64,000 bases of DNA from Chiridota heheva (GCA_020152595.1 JAIGNY010000589.1:577501-641500), one strand, 5' to 3'. Shown: positions 12,543-22,588, numbered from the stretch's first letter. Notes: generated by a model from the letters alone, not told the origin. Translations and numbers: made by a program.

Positions 12543-12663
12543 TTTTATAACAAGATGATATAATGGTAGATGACGTCAGAACTATGATGTAAGAATACAC
12601 AAGGGTTAAAAATAATATATTGGTTAAAGGGTGGGTCGATGAGAACATGAATAGATGACGTCA
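12543..12663 (-). promoter_or_regulatory. CRE-TATA promoter of the left TIR gene
   Basis: A TATAAAA box (minus strand, 12543-12549) lies 46 bases upstream of ATG 12497. Perfect palindromic CRE/ATF sites TGACGTCA lie at 12571-12578 and 12656-12663 in imperfect tandem repeats. The same layout is mirrored in the right TIR. The motifs are seen; promoter activity is inferred. Confidence 0.6.
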
Positions 12664-12865
12664 GAACTATGCCTTAGGGAAAAACTAAAATAGAGCCTTA
12701 ACAAATCGACATGTCAGAACATGAATAGATGCCGTGAAAACTATGATGTAAGAATACGCAAGGATTAAAAATAGTAAATTTGTTCAAATGGGATGAAGAT
12801 GGTGCAATCTTAATTCTTAAACAGAGAAAAGTAAGTCAGGTCTAAATATAGGTCATAAAAAAGAA

Positions 12866-12873
12866 TATAAATA
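12866..12873 (+). promoter_or_regulatory. TATA-like box before the zinc-finger/PolB gene
   Basis: TATAAATA lies 62 bases upstream of ATG 12935 in the first unique sequence inside the left TIR. Position and spacing fit a core promoter; there is no other evidence. Confidence 0.4.
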
Positions 12874-12934
12874 CGGATACTTCGCAGTCAATTTCATACT
12901 CTGCCAAAATAAAAAAGAACTGAGTTCTTCTAAT

Positions 12935-13821
12935 ATGGCTGGAAATCAGGAAGAAGAAATAATTTGGCCCGAAGAAGATGAGGCGATTCTCCTCGAAGCT
13001 TTGGAGAGGGTAGAGCGTCAAGAAAGAGCAAAAAGATTGAAGAAAGAATTTTTTCAAAAGCAGTAAGTTGTTACAACAAACTTATTATCATTTCCTCATT
13101 TTATATTTTTTTTTCAACCAATATTTTCTTTAAAGTTATTTTTGATTTTCCTTTAAAGCCTTTTCAAATATGTTTAACAAAGCTGTTGGTCAATTTTTAG
13201 AATTTCTTTTTAAAATTGTCATACTTTTACATCTGAAAGAAATACTTTACACAAGTAATATTTGAAAGGATAACGAAAAAATAAAAGAGTTTTTATAAAG
13301 AATATCATGTACAAATGTTGAAAAAATAGTCTTGGATTCGAAAGAATAAGAATGAGTTTTTTTAATGCGCTTATATAACATTTAATTTTTTTGTAAAATG
13401 TTCAAAACTGCAAAGTTAATTGATTAATTTTTCTTTATCTTTTAATCTTTTTTTTTTTGTTTGTAATTTAGTACAAAAGTCTAGAGGACGTAACGTTTTG
13501 ATATATTTTTGTAGAGAAAAACTGACATGGATTTAAGGGCATTTTGAATGACACACAAAAAGAGTAGTTATAATCACCCTTGTATTACTTCAAAAAATAA
13601 TAGTTTAATTTCTCTGGATTTCTTTTGCAGAGCTAGCAAAAGGAAAATGCTGAAAATGCGAAATTAGCACAGCTACCACGCATGGTAGCAGAAGAGGTAC
13701 CCCGCAGCACAGCTGAAAAGTTACCCAGCCTTACGGCCGAAGAATTTCCCCTCGTAAAAGAACCCGCTGAAGACCTGTCTGACCACGATGTACCAGGTCC
13801 GTCCAAAAAAGAAAGTCAGAG
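12935..13821 (+). pseudogene. Candidate 5' exons of the zinc-finger/PolB-N gene
   Basis: Exon 1 (12935-13062) starts at ATG and reads MAGNQEEEIIWPEEDEAILL, followed by a basic, charged helix-like segment, and ends at a strong donor (CA then GTAAGT). A candidate exon 2 (13631-13821) begins after a TTTCTTTTGCAG acceptor. It reads an acidic, Glu/Pro-rich sequence (KLAQLPRMVAEEVPRSTAEK) and ends at a donor GTAGGT. The reading frames of exons 1, 2 and 3 do not join without a one-base correction, as elsewhere in this element. I recognise no domain. Intron sequence between them is AT-rich with poly-T tracts. The exon assignment is inference from splice signals and open frames. Confidence 0.45.
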
Positions 13822-14022
13822 GTAGGTCTACATTTATCACATATGTTAAAGAGTTATTTCTATGAGTTGAAAGTATATTTAAGAGATTTATTTAATTGAG
13901 TTGAACATATGTATTAAGAGATTTGAATATTTGAAGTAGAGATTTATTTATTTGCATTGAAAAACTTTCACATTATCGTTATCATTATTTTTAACATTAT
14001 TATTTTTACTATTCTTTTACAG

Positions 14023-14199
14023 TTTGCATGCCCAAACGGTTGTAAGAAGTCTTGTGCAAGCAAGAAAAGCCTTAATGCACACCTGAAATCGGTGCATTCT
14101 TCGCAACTTTTCTCATGTGCGGACTGTGAAAAGTCTTTCAAGACGAAAAGTAATTTAACTCGGCACCGACGACAAGTCTGTGATAAACCAACTAGTCAG
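14023..14199 (+). CDS. Two-finger C2H2 zinc-finger exon
   Basis: It begins just after a TTCTTTTACAG acceptor and reads FACPNGCKKSCASKKSLNAH, then a second finger beginning FSCADCEKSFKTKSNLTRH. Finger one has C-x3-C...H-x4-H and finger two C-x2-C...H-x3-R-x-x-C-like spacing. It ends with ACTAGTCAG and a donor GT at 14200. The exon length (177 nt) keeps phase 0, and the next exon opens in phase 0 at 14318, so the two join cleanly. The fingers probably bind DNA as part of the polymerase-associated N-terminal protein. Confidence 0.65.
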
Positions 14200-14317
14200 G
14201 TAAAAAAAAAACTCTTTTTTTAAGTCCTATCACACACGCTTTCTCTTTATGTTTTGCTTATCAGGGTAGAATCAATCCTATGAAATACGATGTACAATTT
14301 TGTTTTCTTTGTCGCAG

Positions 14318-15552
14318 AACAGCTTGAATAAAAAGACTGCCAAAGAACGTCCACCACGAGCACCATCACCACAAGCACCATCACCACTGCCACCACCGCC
14401 ACCAGCATCGCTACCACCAGCACCTCCACAGCCACCACCGCCACAGCCACCACCACCACCGCCACCAGCACCGCTACCGCCAGCACCAGCACCGCCACAG
14501 CCAGAAGATCCTGAAGAATTTTCAGATGATTTTGAAGTAGATATGCCCCACCCATTGCGGCAGTTATATAGGGAAAATTGGGGTGCGATTAGAACCCATT
14601 ACAGCAGACAGAACAGAGTGCAAGATACGTATAATTTTAGACTTAGTAATTTGAGTCATGACGCATTAGAGCGTCTTGTACAATCTATACATAGAGACCA
14701 ATCGAACCATTATAAATTTAATTTAGCTTTTGGATTTGTCTTACGAAACAAAATTACCGGCGAACTGAGATATTTTCACAGCTCGTCTAATAATTATCTG
14801 TTATTTGACCGCCCCTTTGTAATCGGTAGTTACAGAGATTTAGATGAGTTTTTAGTTCAATTAAAAGCTAAAGATTTTGAAGAAGTGTTGTTTCAACACA
14901 GAGAAGATAGTGCCTGGGTTTTGATTTCATTACAAATGTCACTATGTTTGTCACAAAACTTGGTCCTTATCCAATCATAGGGGGTTCACCCGACTCATTC
15001 CCGGACTACCTCAAAAATAATCGCTTTATTTTGTCTATGGTCTCAAGGCCGAAAACAAACCGCCCATATCAGGATAATTTGTGTTTTTAGATGTCTTGCC
15101 TATCACCTTAAAGGTGATGAAGCAAGTACCCAGGAAACTCCAAAACAACTATTTTCGAAATACCAAAAGTATATAAATAGTGCGGCAGCTGTAACAACAT
15201 TTTTAAAGGGGTTACATTTCTAGAATTGGGAGAACTCGAAAAAATCTTTAAAATCAATATTTATGTTTACGAATTAAACCCCCAGACTAACGAGAAAACT
15301 AACAAATCTGAAATTATTGCTAAATTGATACGGCGATCGCCCTGCCGATATCCATCAACCATGTTTCTTAATCATTATGAAGGGCACTTTTCACTCATTA
15401 CAAATATCGTACAGTATTCCCACACTTTTCAATGCTCTCGCTGCTGCAGACTTTTTAAACACCACAGAAACTTAAAGAATCATACACCTCGTTGTAAAGA
15501 ACATGTCACATATGAGTTTCCTGGGGGGATATTTGAACTAAAAAATATTTAA
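14318..15552 (+). pseudogene. Polinton DNA polymerase B N-terminal region; polymerase body missing
   Basis: After an acceptor (GTCGCAG) comes a proline/alanine-rich linker of about 55 residues. It is followed by the region that precedes the exonuclease in long Polinton PolB proteins: QDTYNFRLSNLSHDALERLV near 14620, FGFVLRNKITGELRYFHSS near 14735, then LKNNRFIL and a zinc-knuckle-like CSRCCRLFKHHRNLKNH near 15430. Frame changes occur near 14931 and 15090, with further damage before 15226. The frame stops at 15552, just where the 3'-5' exonuclease and protein-primed polymerase domains should begin. No exonuclease or polymerase motifs are found elsewhere in the element. It therefore could not prime its own replication. 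Confidence 0.8.
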
Positions 15553-15939
15553 ATGTTTGTAAATAACATTGAGAGAAACACTGTGTAGCTAAGGTGGTGG
15601 TGATGGTGATTGTATAAAGTGCAAATATTGTAAGAATAAGTTTGATGTGTATTTATTGTATAAATATATGAATATATGATATTGCGTATGGTCTTTCTGG
15701 TGGTACCAATTGTTGAAGTGCAAATATTTTAGAAAATAAGTTTGATGTGTCATGATTGTATCAATACAAGTTACTACCTCATTGTGTATGTTTTATCTGT
15801 ACAAAGATATTGTGTGAATTTGTTTTACCGCATAGTGTAATAGATAACTTTCAGAAAATTTTAAATATTTTGTTTGAAGCCTTTTTGCCTTGCTGCTTTA
15901 TAATTCTAAAGCCTTCTTCGTCCCTTATCATTTACTATC
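15553..15939. other. Spacer after the truncated PolB, with an imperfect direct repeat
   Basis: Noncoding AT-rich sequence. Two segments (about 15618-15660 and 15712-15760) repeat AAGTGCAAATATT and AATAAGTTTGATGTGT, about 95 bases apart. This is where a PolB body of roughly 2.5-3 kb is missing, so the repeat could mark the deletion scar. Confidence 0.5.
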
Positions 15940-16583
15940 ATGGATCCAAGACTACAACACCCCTTCACATGTGTGATTGCTGGACCAACTCAGAGTGGGA
16001 AGACAATCTTTTTGAGTCGATTATTGACCCATGCTCACAAACTTATCAAAGAGCCCCAGAGGTTATTTTGTGGTTCTATGGGGAATTTCAAGCTCTCTAT
16101 GATAATCTTAGTCATACTTTAGGTTCAAATATTCAATTCATAGAAGGGGTGCCAACTTCCTTTGACGAATATCTAAACAAATCAAAGCGTAATCTGATTA
16201 TTCTTGATGATTTGATGTCGGAAATTGCTAGTGACAAGAAAATTAGTAATCTGTTTACCAAAGGAAGCCACCATAAAAATTTGTCAGTTATTTTAGTCAG
16301 TCAAAACTTATTTCACCAAGGTCGTGAAAGTCGAACTATTAGCCTGAATTCGCATTATCTCATATTATTCAAAAATCCTAGAGATGCATCCCAAATTTCC
16401 TACCTGGCTCGTCAAATGTTTCCTGGAAAACCCAAACACCTTCAGGAGGCCTATCATGACGCCACAAGCAAACCTTACGGATATCTATTCATTGATCTTA
16501 AAACGAATACCCATGAAAACTATCGACTTAGAACCCAAATATTTCCAGATGAAATTCAGTATGCCTACGTAAAAAATAGTTAA
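15940..16583 (+). pseudogene. Polinton genome-packaging ATPase (FtsK/HerA, A32-like)
   Basis: In Polintons and related viruses this ATPase drives DNA into the capsid. ATG 15940 reads MDPRLQHPFTCVIAGPTQSG, with Walker A (AGPTQSGKT) at residues 14-22. One frame shift near 16050 moves to the frame holding EVILWFYGEFQALYDNL, Walker B (NLIILDDLM) near 16190-16216, the conserved FTKGSHHKNLSVILVSQNLF block near 16255 and a RTQIFPDE C-terminus. Total length of about 213 residues is close to the family norm. It follows the PolB remnant and precedes the small conserved proteins, a typical order. Confidence 0.9.
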
Positions 16584-16621
16584 AAGAAAGTGACAACCAC
16601 TTTTAAGCTCATTCTGTCACC

Positions 16622-16950
16622 ATGCAGCGTTGGCGTAAACAGGGTCCTTACTTGCATGTATTAGCAAAAGGGTCCCCAAAACAACGACAAGGTATCATCC
16701 AAGGTGCTTCAAAAGAACTGATTACGTGTCTTTGCGAAGGGGCCTTGAATACTCTGAATGGTAATATTCAATTAAAGAAACATCAAAAACAGAAACTGAC
16801 TAAACATCGCCACCAGTTACGCAAACTTGCCAATCGCAGGGTGGCAGTGGCAGCTAAAAAGAAGATTTTGCTCCAAAAGGGGGTTCAGTCCTGGCCGCCA
16901 TATTACCACCCCTCATTGGTGTCCTTGGAAGTCTTTTGTTCAAAAAATAA
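16622..16950 (+). pseudogene. Small conserved Polinton protein, basic with hydrophobic tail
   Basis: From ATG 16622 it reads MQRWRKQGPYLHVLAKGSPK, with a Lys/Arg-rich middle (KKHQKQKLTKHRHQLRKL). A frame shift after QKG near 16885 leads to a hydrophobic Gly/Leu/Ile tail and a stop TAA at 16948-16950. That stop overlaps the next start by one base (TAATG), which supports the shifted frame as the true one. Proteins of this type are recurrent in animal Polintons. The basic body plus membrane-active-looking tail recalls adenoviral core or minor capsid proteins, but I cannot assign the published PX/PY/PW label. Confidence 0.7.
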
Positions 16951-17684
16951 TGGAGCATACGAAAAAACTTGTACTAGTGTCCCCTGACTATATTGCTCGT
17001 ATAAAAACAGCCTCAAGTCATTCACCGGAACAAACCAAAAGGCGAGAATTAGAGGATCAGTTATCAACGCTGCTTGATGATACCACTAATGACGACGCAA
17101 GTAAAATGAAACGTTACGCCGATCTATTACAACGCTACCTAATGTACGAGACGAAAGCCAAGGAACCTCCTGCTGTACGACTTCTTCCCACCCAGTCTGA
17201 CACCCAAGTTGATGCGCGCGAACAACACGCCACCATTGAAAGAGATGTTATAGACAGTGTTCCTAAAGCTTTTAAGAGTAAAGCAGCACAATTGCTAAAA
17301 AAAATCAGTGGGAGTGTTCTCGGTTGGAATGAAAAAGGCGAATTACTTGTCAATGGACAAACCGTAAAAGGCTCTCATATGGTTGATTTGGTGAATGATG
17401 TGGTACGCAAGCGAAAATCGCCAACACCCATAGGCATGAACAATTTCACCACAGGTTTGGCACAGTTGAATATGCCCCGTGAATTGATCGGCAATCCAGA
17501 GCGTTGGCAAGATATCGAGAGATTGAGAAATCCAGAAACGGAGATTAAGAAAAAACGTGGTCAACCAGCACCTCCAGCAACCGACAGGGATGACGCATCA
17601 AATGACTTATATGGAATAGCTCACCATTTACCCAAGACCCTTCAAAAACGTAAAAAGACCAAGATGCATTGGGAAAGATATTAA
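16950..17684 (+). CDS. Conserved Polinton protein of unknown function (244 aa)
   Basis: The chosen start ATG 16950 (MEHTKKLVLVSPDYIARIKT) overlaps the upstream stop. The open frame extends further upstream, but that part is the other gene. It has a helical, charged N-terminal half, then KSKAAQLLKKI, a GWNEKGELLVNGQTVKGSHM block, VDLVNDVVRKRK and a basic C-terminus ending KTKMHWERY. This arrangement recurs in Polintons of many invertebrates next to the small basic protein. It may be a virion or DNA-binding component; that is inference. It is the only core gene in the element with no visible frame break. Confidence 0.75.
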   Translation: MEHTKKLVLVSPDYIARIKTASSHSPEQTKRRELEDQLSTLLDDTTNDDASKMKRYADLLQRYLMYETKAKEPPAVRLLPTQSDTQVDAREQHATIERDVIDSVPKAFKSKAAQLLKKISGSVLGWNEKGELLVNGQTVKGSHMVDLVNDVVRKRKSPTPIGMNNFTTGLAQLNMPRELIGNPERWQDIERLRNPETEIKKKRGQPAPPATDRDDASNDLYGIAHHLPKTLQKRKKTKMHWERY

Positions 17685-17838
17685 AGCTCACGACATAACT
17701 GTCTGTCAATCAGTTGTCAGTGTGAAAGTATCATGGGCTGTTTCCCAGTAAAAGGTCTCTCGTTGAAACTGTCATTACGTAAAATATTCTGTTTTTCTGC
17801 ATGTTGTGGAAGCTCTGTGCTCGTAGAAAAACAACCTG

Positions 17839-18908
17839 ATGGACAAATACCTCACAGATCTGTACTACGACCCATCACATCCTGCCGCCTATGGCGGCGT
17901 GAGTGCCATTTATCGAGCAGTACAACGGGACAAGAAGAGCATTAGTGTGAAAGATATCAAAACATGGCTCAGCGGTAGAGAGACTTACACACTTCACAAA
18001 CCTCGACGGACTCGTTTTAAACGAAATAGGGTCATTGTTTCAGGCATCGACAGCCAGTGGCAAGCAGACTTGGTTGATATGGCCACATTTTCAAAATATA
18101 ACAAAGGTCATCGATACATTCTGACATGCATTGACATTTTCTCCAAATTTGCCTGGGCCCGGTCTTTGAAGGATAAGACGGGAAAAAGCATCGTTCGAGC
18201 CTTTCAATCTATTTTCAAAGAGAAGAATCGAAAGCCCAAGACATTACAAACAGACAAAGGCAGCGAATTTTTGAATCGAACATTCCAGCAGTTCCTCCGT
18301 AAGAACCAGGTACATTTTTTACCACGCAAAATGAAACAAAGGCCTCTATTGTGGAACGTTTTAATCGAACGCTCAAATCGAAAATGTGGCGCTATTTTAC
18401 AGCAAATGGAACACGAGTATTCTTAGGGGTGTTGCAACAGTTTCTAGCAGGCTACAATAAACGAATCCATCGAAGTATCGGAATGGCTCCACAAGAAGTG
18501 AATCACCATAATCAAGAGGCAGTATGGCACAAGCTGTATGGCACAAACGAAGAAGTAATGCACTCAAAGTACAACATTGGTGAACTTGTTCGCATAAGTA
18601 TGGCAACTCAACCTTTTCGTAAAGGTTATCTTCCGCAATGGACGGACGAAATATTCACTGTGAGCAAAGTCATTCCACGCAACCCTATAGTGTATACGCT
18701 TGAAGATGCTGAAGGAGATCTCATTCAAGGAACCTTTTATTCCCATGAACTTCAAAAAGTGTCAAAGGAAGATCACACTTATCGCATCGAACAAATTCTA
18801 AGTCGTCGACGTCGGAATGGCAAAACAGAGTTCTTCGTAAAATGGATGGGTTATCCAAAAAAATTTAACAGCTGGGTCCAAGACGTCTACAGATATAAAA
18901 ACATTTAA
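17839..18908 (+). pseudogene. Polinton integrase (DDE, rve fold) with C-terminal chromodomain
   Basis: The enzyme joins element ends to chromosomal DNA and creates the 6-bp duplication. ATG 17839 reads MDKYLTDLYYDPSHPAAYGG, the usual Polinton integrase start. Catalytic Asp residues are D77 (SQWQADLVDM) and D139 (LQTDKGSEF). The catalytic Glu lies in MERFNRTLKSKMW, in another frame after a one-base shift near 18330. The C-terminus has a chromodomain (YRIEQIL, FFVKWMGYPKKFNSWV), which in related integrases binds modified histones and guides targeting. The length of about 355 residues is normal. Confidence 0.93.
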
Positions 18909-18966
18909 AAAACGTAGTCAGTAAATGTTATTTTTCATTTCAAGAGTGAGTGGTGAGGCGACAGAC

Positions 18967-19694
18967 ATGGCTTCATTTTACGTTACACTTCCAAGCAACA
19001 GTTCTCCGATCGAACATCCAGAAAATACTCTTACAAACTATCGTGTTAAGCTCTCAAGACCTATCACGTTGGAGGGTCAGTGGGAAGTTGGCCTGGCTGA
19101 AATTATCTTTCCTCACCAGTGGTATAACATTGACAAAAATTCTAAATATAGCTACACTGTAAACGGACATCAATGGTGGACAAAAGCACTACCATCGGCT
19201 ATTATGATAACGCACGGGACATTGTCAAACTGTTAGAAACAAATTATCCTGAAGAGATTCGCTATGAGTACAACGATAAGGACAGCAGGTTGCGCATCGA
19301 GCTGGCTGAAAATAGTCAAGTAAAATTTCAAGGCAGATTAGCTGAAATGTTGGGATTCAAGTCAACGACCATCGTTACAAAGAGTCTTACCATAGAAAAA
19401 CCTTTAGATCTTAGACATATTCATAATCTGTATGTGTATTGCGACATTGTGGAAGCTCATGCCGTAGGACATACAAAGGTACCGCTCCTTCGCGTTGTCA
19501 ACGTCAAAGGAAGATTTGGAGATGACATCAGTGCGATATATTCGAATATCTATTATCATCCGGTGAAACAAAAGTATTTTGACACGGTAGAAGTTGATAT
19601 AAGGGACAGTATTGGACGCAGCATACCATTCGTGCGTGGTAACGTGATCACGACACTTCACTTTCGACTTCGTAGAGCTCCACAATTTGTTTGA
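18967..19694 (+). pseudogene. Polinton minor capsid protein (penton-like)
   Basis: The start ATG 18967 gives MASFYVTLPSNSSPIEHPEN. Then come NYRVKLSRPITLEGQWEVGL and EIIFPHQWYN, and after a one-base shift near 19180 IGYYDNARDIVKLL, LAEMLGFKS and HNLYVYCDIVE, ending TLHFRLRRAPQFV. This pattern is the single-jelly-roll minor capsid protein of Polintons, which occupies capsid vertices. It ends two bases before the next start. Confidence 0.85.
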
Positions 19695-19696
19695 AA

Positions 19697-20102
19697 ATGC
19701 GTTCACCTAATTTTCATAGCAATTCCAGCGATTATGAAAATTACTACCTTCATCAGGTTGGTCATGGTTTGCCCGTCTTTCGGGGCGCAGGCTCAGCAGG
19801 GGCATGGGCTAGGCAACATATTAGGAAGTTTATTTCGCTCTGCTGTTCCGCTGCTTAAGAAAGGTGCTAAAGCATTGGGAAAGGAAGCGCTACGCACAGG
19901 TGTCGAAATTGCTGGAGATGTTTTTGATGGAAGGTCTATTAAAGAAGCTGCAAAATCAAGAGCAACCGCGGCTGGAAAAAGAGTAGCGAGGAGAGTGGTG
20001 GCCCGTGCGACAACAACTAAATAAAAACGGGGACGCAAACCAACAACTGTCAGTCGTCAACGGGTCAAGAGAGTGAAAAGGTCTCCCGATATATTTGATT
20101 AA
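19697..20102 (+). pseudogene. Small basic GLG-type Polinton protein
   Basis: Starts at ATG 19697 (MRSPNFHSNSSDYENYYLHQ), shifts frame near 19785 into GHGLGNILGSLFRSAVPLLK and KGAKALGKEALRTGVEIAGD, then shifts near 20022 into a strongly basic tail ending RSPDIFD with TAA at 20100-20102. The amphipathic GLG...LLKKG segment and Arg/Lys tail occur in a recurrent Polinton protein encoded between the minor and major capsid genes. By analogy with adenovirus pVI/pX it may act in membrane penetration or DNA condensation, but this is inference. Confidence 0.7.
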
Positions 20103-20107
20103 TCAAT

Positions 20108-21429
20108 ATGTCTTTTTGCATGAACATTCGTGTGAATGTACTAAGTCGAACTAGATCTCTTTGTCATACCACCTACCCAGACTAGTATAGAGAAAGGCCA
20201 ATGGGTAGAGTATCACCCTATTGCCAATATCACGGACAGTGGACCTATCGAGTTTTATGTTTCGGGATCTACCGAGGAATATATCGACTTGTCCCAGACG
20301 CAGCTGTATGTCAGAGCTAAAATTACAACTGCCACAGGAGAAGTTATCCCAGACACTGCCAAAGTAGGGCCCGTCAATCTGTTCATGCAGTCTCTGTTCA
20401 GCCAAATCGATGTCTCACTTAATGAACGACTGATATCACCCTCTACACCGACTTACCCGTACCGTGCCATGATCGAAACCTTATTGAGTTATGGATCACA
20501 AGCAAAGGAGAGTCAGTTGACCACCTCCATCTTTTACAAAGATACGGCAGGGTGTATGGATCAAGTTAACCCATTGGCCGAAGGTAATGCTGTCAATACT
20601 GGTCTGAAGAAGAGACACTCTTTCATTAAAGCAGGCAAGACCGTGGATATGCTTGGACCCATTCATAGTGACATATTCTTTCAAGAAAAATACTTGTTAA
20701 ATGGAGTCAATCTTAAACTTAAACTCATCAAGAGTAAAGATGCTTTTTGTTTAATGTCTGGAGATGCTGATGAAGCCTACAAAGTTGTCATCAGCGATGC
20801 CTCTTTGTTTGTAAGAAGAGTCAAATTAAACCCCTCTGTGTCGTTGGGTCATGAAAAGGCACTAGCTAAAGCCAGTGCCAAGTATCCAATCAGACGAGTT
20901 GTGACAAAGATGTTATCTATTCCAGCCGGAAACATGTCCTATGTGCAAGATCATATATTCTTGGGTCAGCTCCTAAGAGACTGATTATCGGTTGTGTTCG
21001 CAACACAGCATTTAATGGATCTTATCAGCAGAATCCCTTTAATTTTGACAACTTTGGGGCAAACTTCCTGGCCGTCTATGTGGATGGAGAACAGATTCCT
21101 TACAAAACCGCTCAAACCGGACTATGAAGGAGGAAACTACATCAGAGCTTATCACACCTTATTTTCTGGTACAGATAAAATGAATAAAGATGAAGGAAAT
21201 GGTCTCAGTCGAGAAGAATATCCCAAGGGTACGCACTGTATGCTTTTAACTTAACCCCGGATTTGTCTAGTGGAGGACACTTCAATCTAGTCAAGCAGGG
21301 AAATCTTCGCCTAGAGCTGCAATTTGCTCAGCCCTAACTACAACCATCAATGTGCTCGTCTATGGCGAATTAGACAACATTATAGAAGTTGATAAATCAC
21401 GGAATGTCATCTTTGATTACACCAGTTAA
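20108..21429 (+). pseudogene. Polinton major capsid protein (double jelly roll)
   Basis: The protein forms the hexon-like shell of Polinton particles. The start ATG 20108 is six bases after the upstream stop. Good family matches are WVEYHPIANITDSGPIEFYV near 20203, DLSQTQLYVRAKI, VNLFMQSLFSQIDVSLNERL near 20373, YPYRAMIETLLSYG, QEKYLLNGVNLKLKL and FNFDNFGANFLAVYVDGEQI near 21038, ending near NVIFDYTS. The length of about 440 residues is a little shorter than typical. Several frame breaks occur: at least two in the first 100 bases, one near 20970, one near 21115 and one near 21230. The longest intact run is 20289-20984. Confidence 0.88.
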
Positions 21430-21432
21430 ACC

Positions 21433-21950
21433 ATGAATACTAATCAGATTTCACATGTACTGAAAACGGATCCGTTTTCAAAATCTGACTTTCAAGGCGT
21501 ATTTGCCTCGGACCATTTACACCATTTCAAACCTCAAGTGCCGTGTGCCGTTGTCGTCAATTTGGACCCAAGCCACCTTCCTGGAAGTCATTGGATAGCA
21601 ATCTACATTTCGAAGGATAGGATGGGAGATTATTTTGATTCTTATGGATTGCCACCCTCTCTTGTACCAGACATAAAAGCCTTTTAAATAGATATTGTGT
21701 TTCCTATCGACAGAATCATCGTCAATTTCAAGGGTTTTATTCTACCGTTTGCGGACAATACACTATTTTCTTCCTCCTACATCGCTGTCGAGGTATAGCA
21801 ATGGAGAGGATTTCGTCTTGGTTTACAAAGGATCCCGAAACTAATGATCAGCTTGTTCACGGATTTATCGAAAGACATTTTCCCTGTATAGATGAACCCC
21901 TCTTTAATGTTTCAATGGTGCAGCAAAGAGCTAAGGCCCGGACTACATAA
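21433..21950 (+). pseudogene. Adenovirus-type cysteine protease (ULP1/C5 fold)
   Basis: In Polintons this protease matures capsid proteins. ATG 21433 lies four bases after the capsid stop and reads MNTNQISHVLKTDPFSKSDF. Catalytic His is in PGSHWIAIYI and Asp in DYFDSYG. After a frame shift near 21685 the nucleophile Cys lies in STVCGQYTIFFLLHRCRG. The frame ends at TAA 21948-21950. Length of about 172 residues is slightly short but normal for the family. A poly(A) signal AATAAA follows at 22042-22047. Confidence 0.88.
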
Positions 21951-22041
21951 AGCATGTTATAGATTTTGTTATAGATTTTGTTATAATATAATATCTTAAT
22001 TTTATTTGCCGTGTATGAAAAAATACTAGAAGTAGACTATG

Positions 22042-22047
22042 AATAAA
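22042..22047 (+). terminator. Candidate poly(A) signal for the + strand Polinton genes
   Basis: AATAAA lies 92 bases after the protease stop, between two convergent gene sets. Confidence 0.45.
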
Positions 22048-22132
22048 AGAGAAAAAAAACCAACAATAGTCTTTGTTATGTCATTATTTAATTCTTTTCA
22101 CTCTTGTCATGTACTTTACAATACTTTAATGT

Positions 22133-22588
22133 TCAATATTTATTGTTCAATGTTTCAGCAACCCTCTGAATCTGTGGTGCTAGTTCATGCAACTTTTCCC
22201 ATTCTTCCTTCTTTAAGTTGATGCCTTTCCCTGCTTTGAGTTTATTTTTCGTACCGTCCCAATGATATTCCCTGATGGTAATAAAGGTAGCCCTCTGGAA
22301 TCTTCGTATCACAGCATACCGCTTTCCACCCAAATGAAACCGGCTCCCAGTAGAAGGACTTATTTCTCTTTGAACAGGTTTCCCAATCGATTTGTCAGGT
22401 TCTATCACAGTCGTTTCAGGCGTGCTGACGTTTAAATCAGTTTGAAAAATACACGGTGGCTCCCATGTTGTTTCCTTGGTATTCATGTTTAGAAAATAAG
22501 GTTTGTTCTCTTTTAAGTTAAAGTGACCTCGCCATCCAAGTTTAAATGCCTCATCTGATAATTCTGGGTATAATTCAGTAGCATCCAT
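22133..22588 (-). CDS. WW plus PC4-like protein
   Basis: PC4 (p15) domains bind single-stranded DNA and act in transcription and repair; WW domains bind proline-rich peptides. From ATG 22588 the protein reads MDATELYPELSDEAFKLGWR, and residues about 18-45 fit a WW domain: first W in GWRGHF, the aromatic pair in KPYFLN, then the second W and Pro in ETTWEPP. The C-terminal half (RYAVIRRFQRATFITIREYH, then GKGINLKKEEWEKL) fits PC4. A polypyrimidine tract and CAG (TTTCTCTACCTGCAG) lie just upstream of the ATG, so this may be the second exon of one gene with the next entry. It is transcribed toward the protease. I do not know it as a standard Polinton core gene. Confidence 0.65.
   Translation of the reverse strand: MDATELYPELSDEAFKLGWRGHFNLKENKPYFLNMNTKETTWEPPCIFQTDLNVSTPETTVIEPDKSIGKPVQREISPSTGSRFHLGGKRYAVIRRFQRATFITIREYHWDGTKNKLKAGKGINLKKEEWEKLHELAPQIQRVAETLNNKY

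Larger units (their letters stand above)
10817..12790. repeat. Polinton left terminal inverted repeat
   Basis: Its reverse complement matches 23510-25561. Similarity runs from the terminal AGTAGTGAGG through the GATC-rich minisatellite, the TIR gene and the CRE-containing promoter repeats, and fades after a GCAAGGATTAAAAATAGTAA stretch. Differences from the right TIR are a few substitutions, small indels and minisatellite copy number. Confidence 0.92.

Noticed and set aside
14247-14555. Val/Ala-rich minus-strand ORF
   Set aside because: It is the antisense of the proline-rich linker.
17733-17945. 70-codon ORF before the integrase
   Set aside because: It overlaps the integrase start in another frame and has no family features.
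17839-18908. LTR retrotransposon or retrovirus integrase
   Set aside because: The integrase with chromodomain could suggest a Gypsy element. There are no LTRs, RT or gag, and the capsid, ATPase, protease and 6-bp duplication identify a Polinton.
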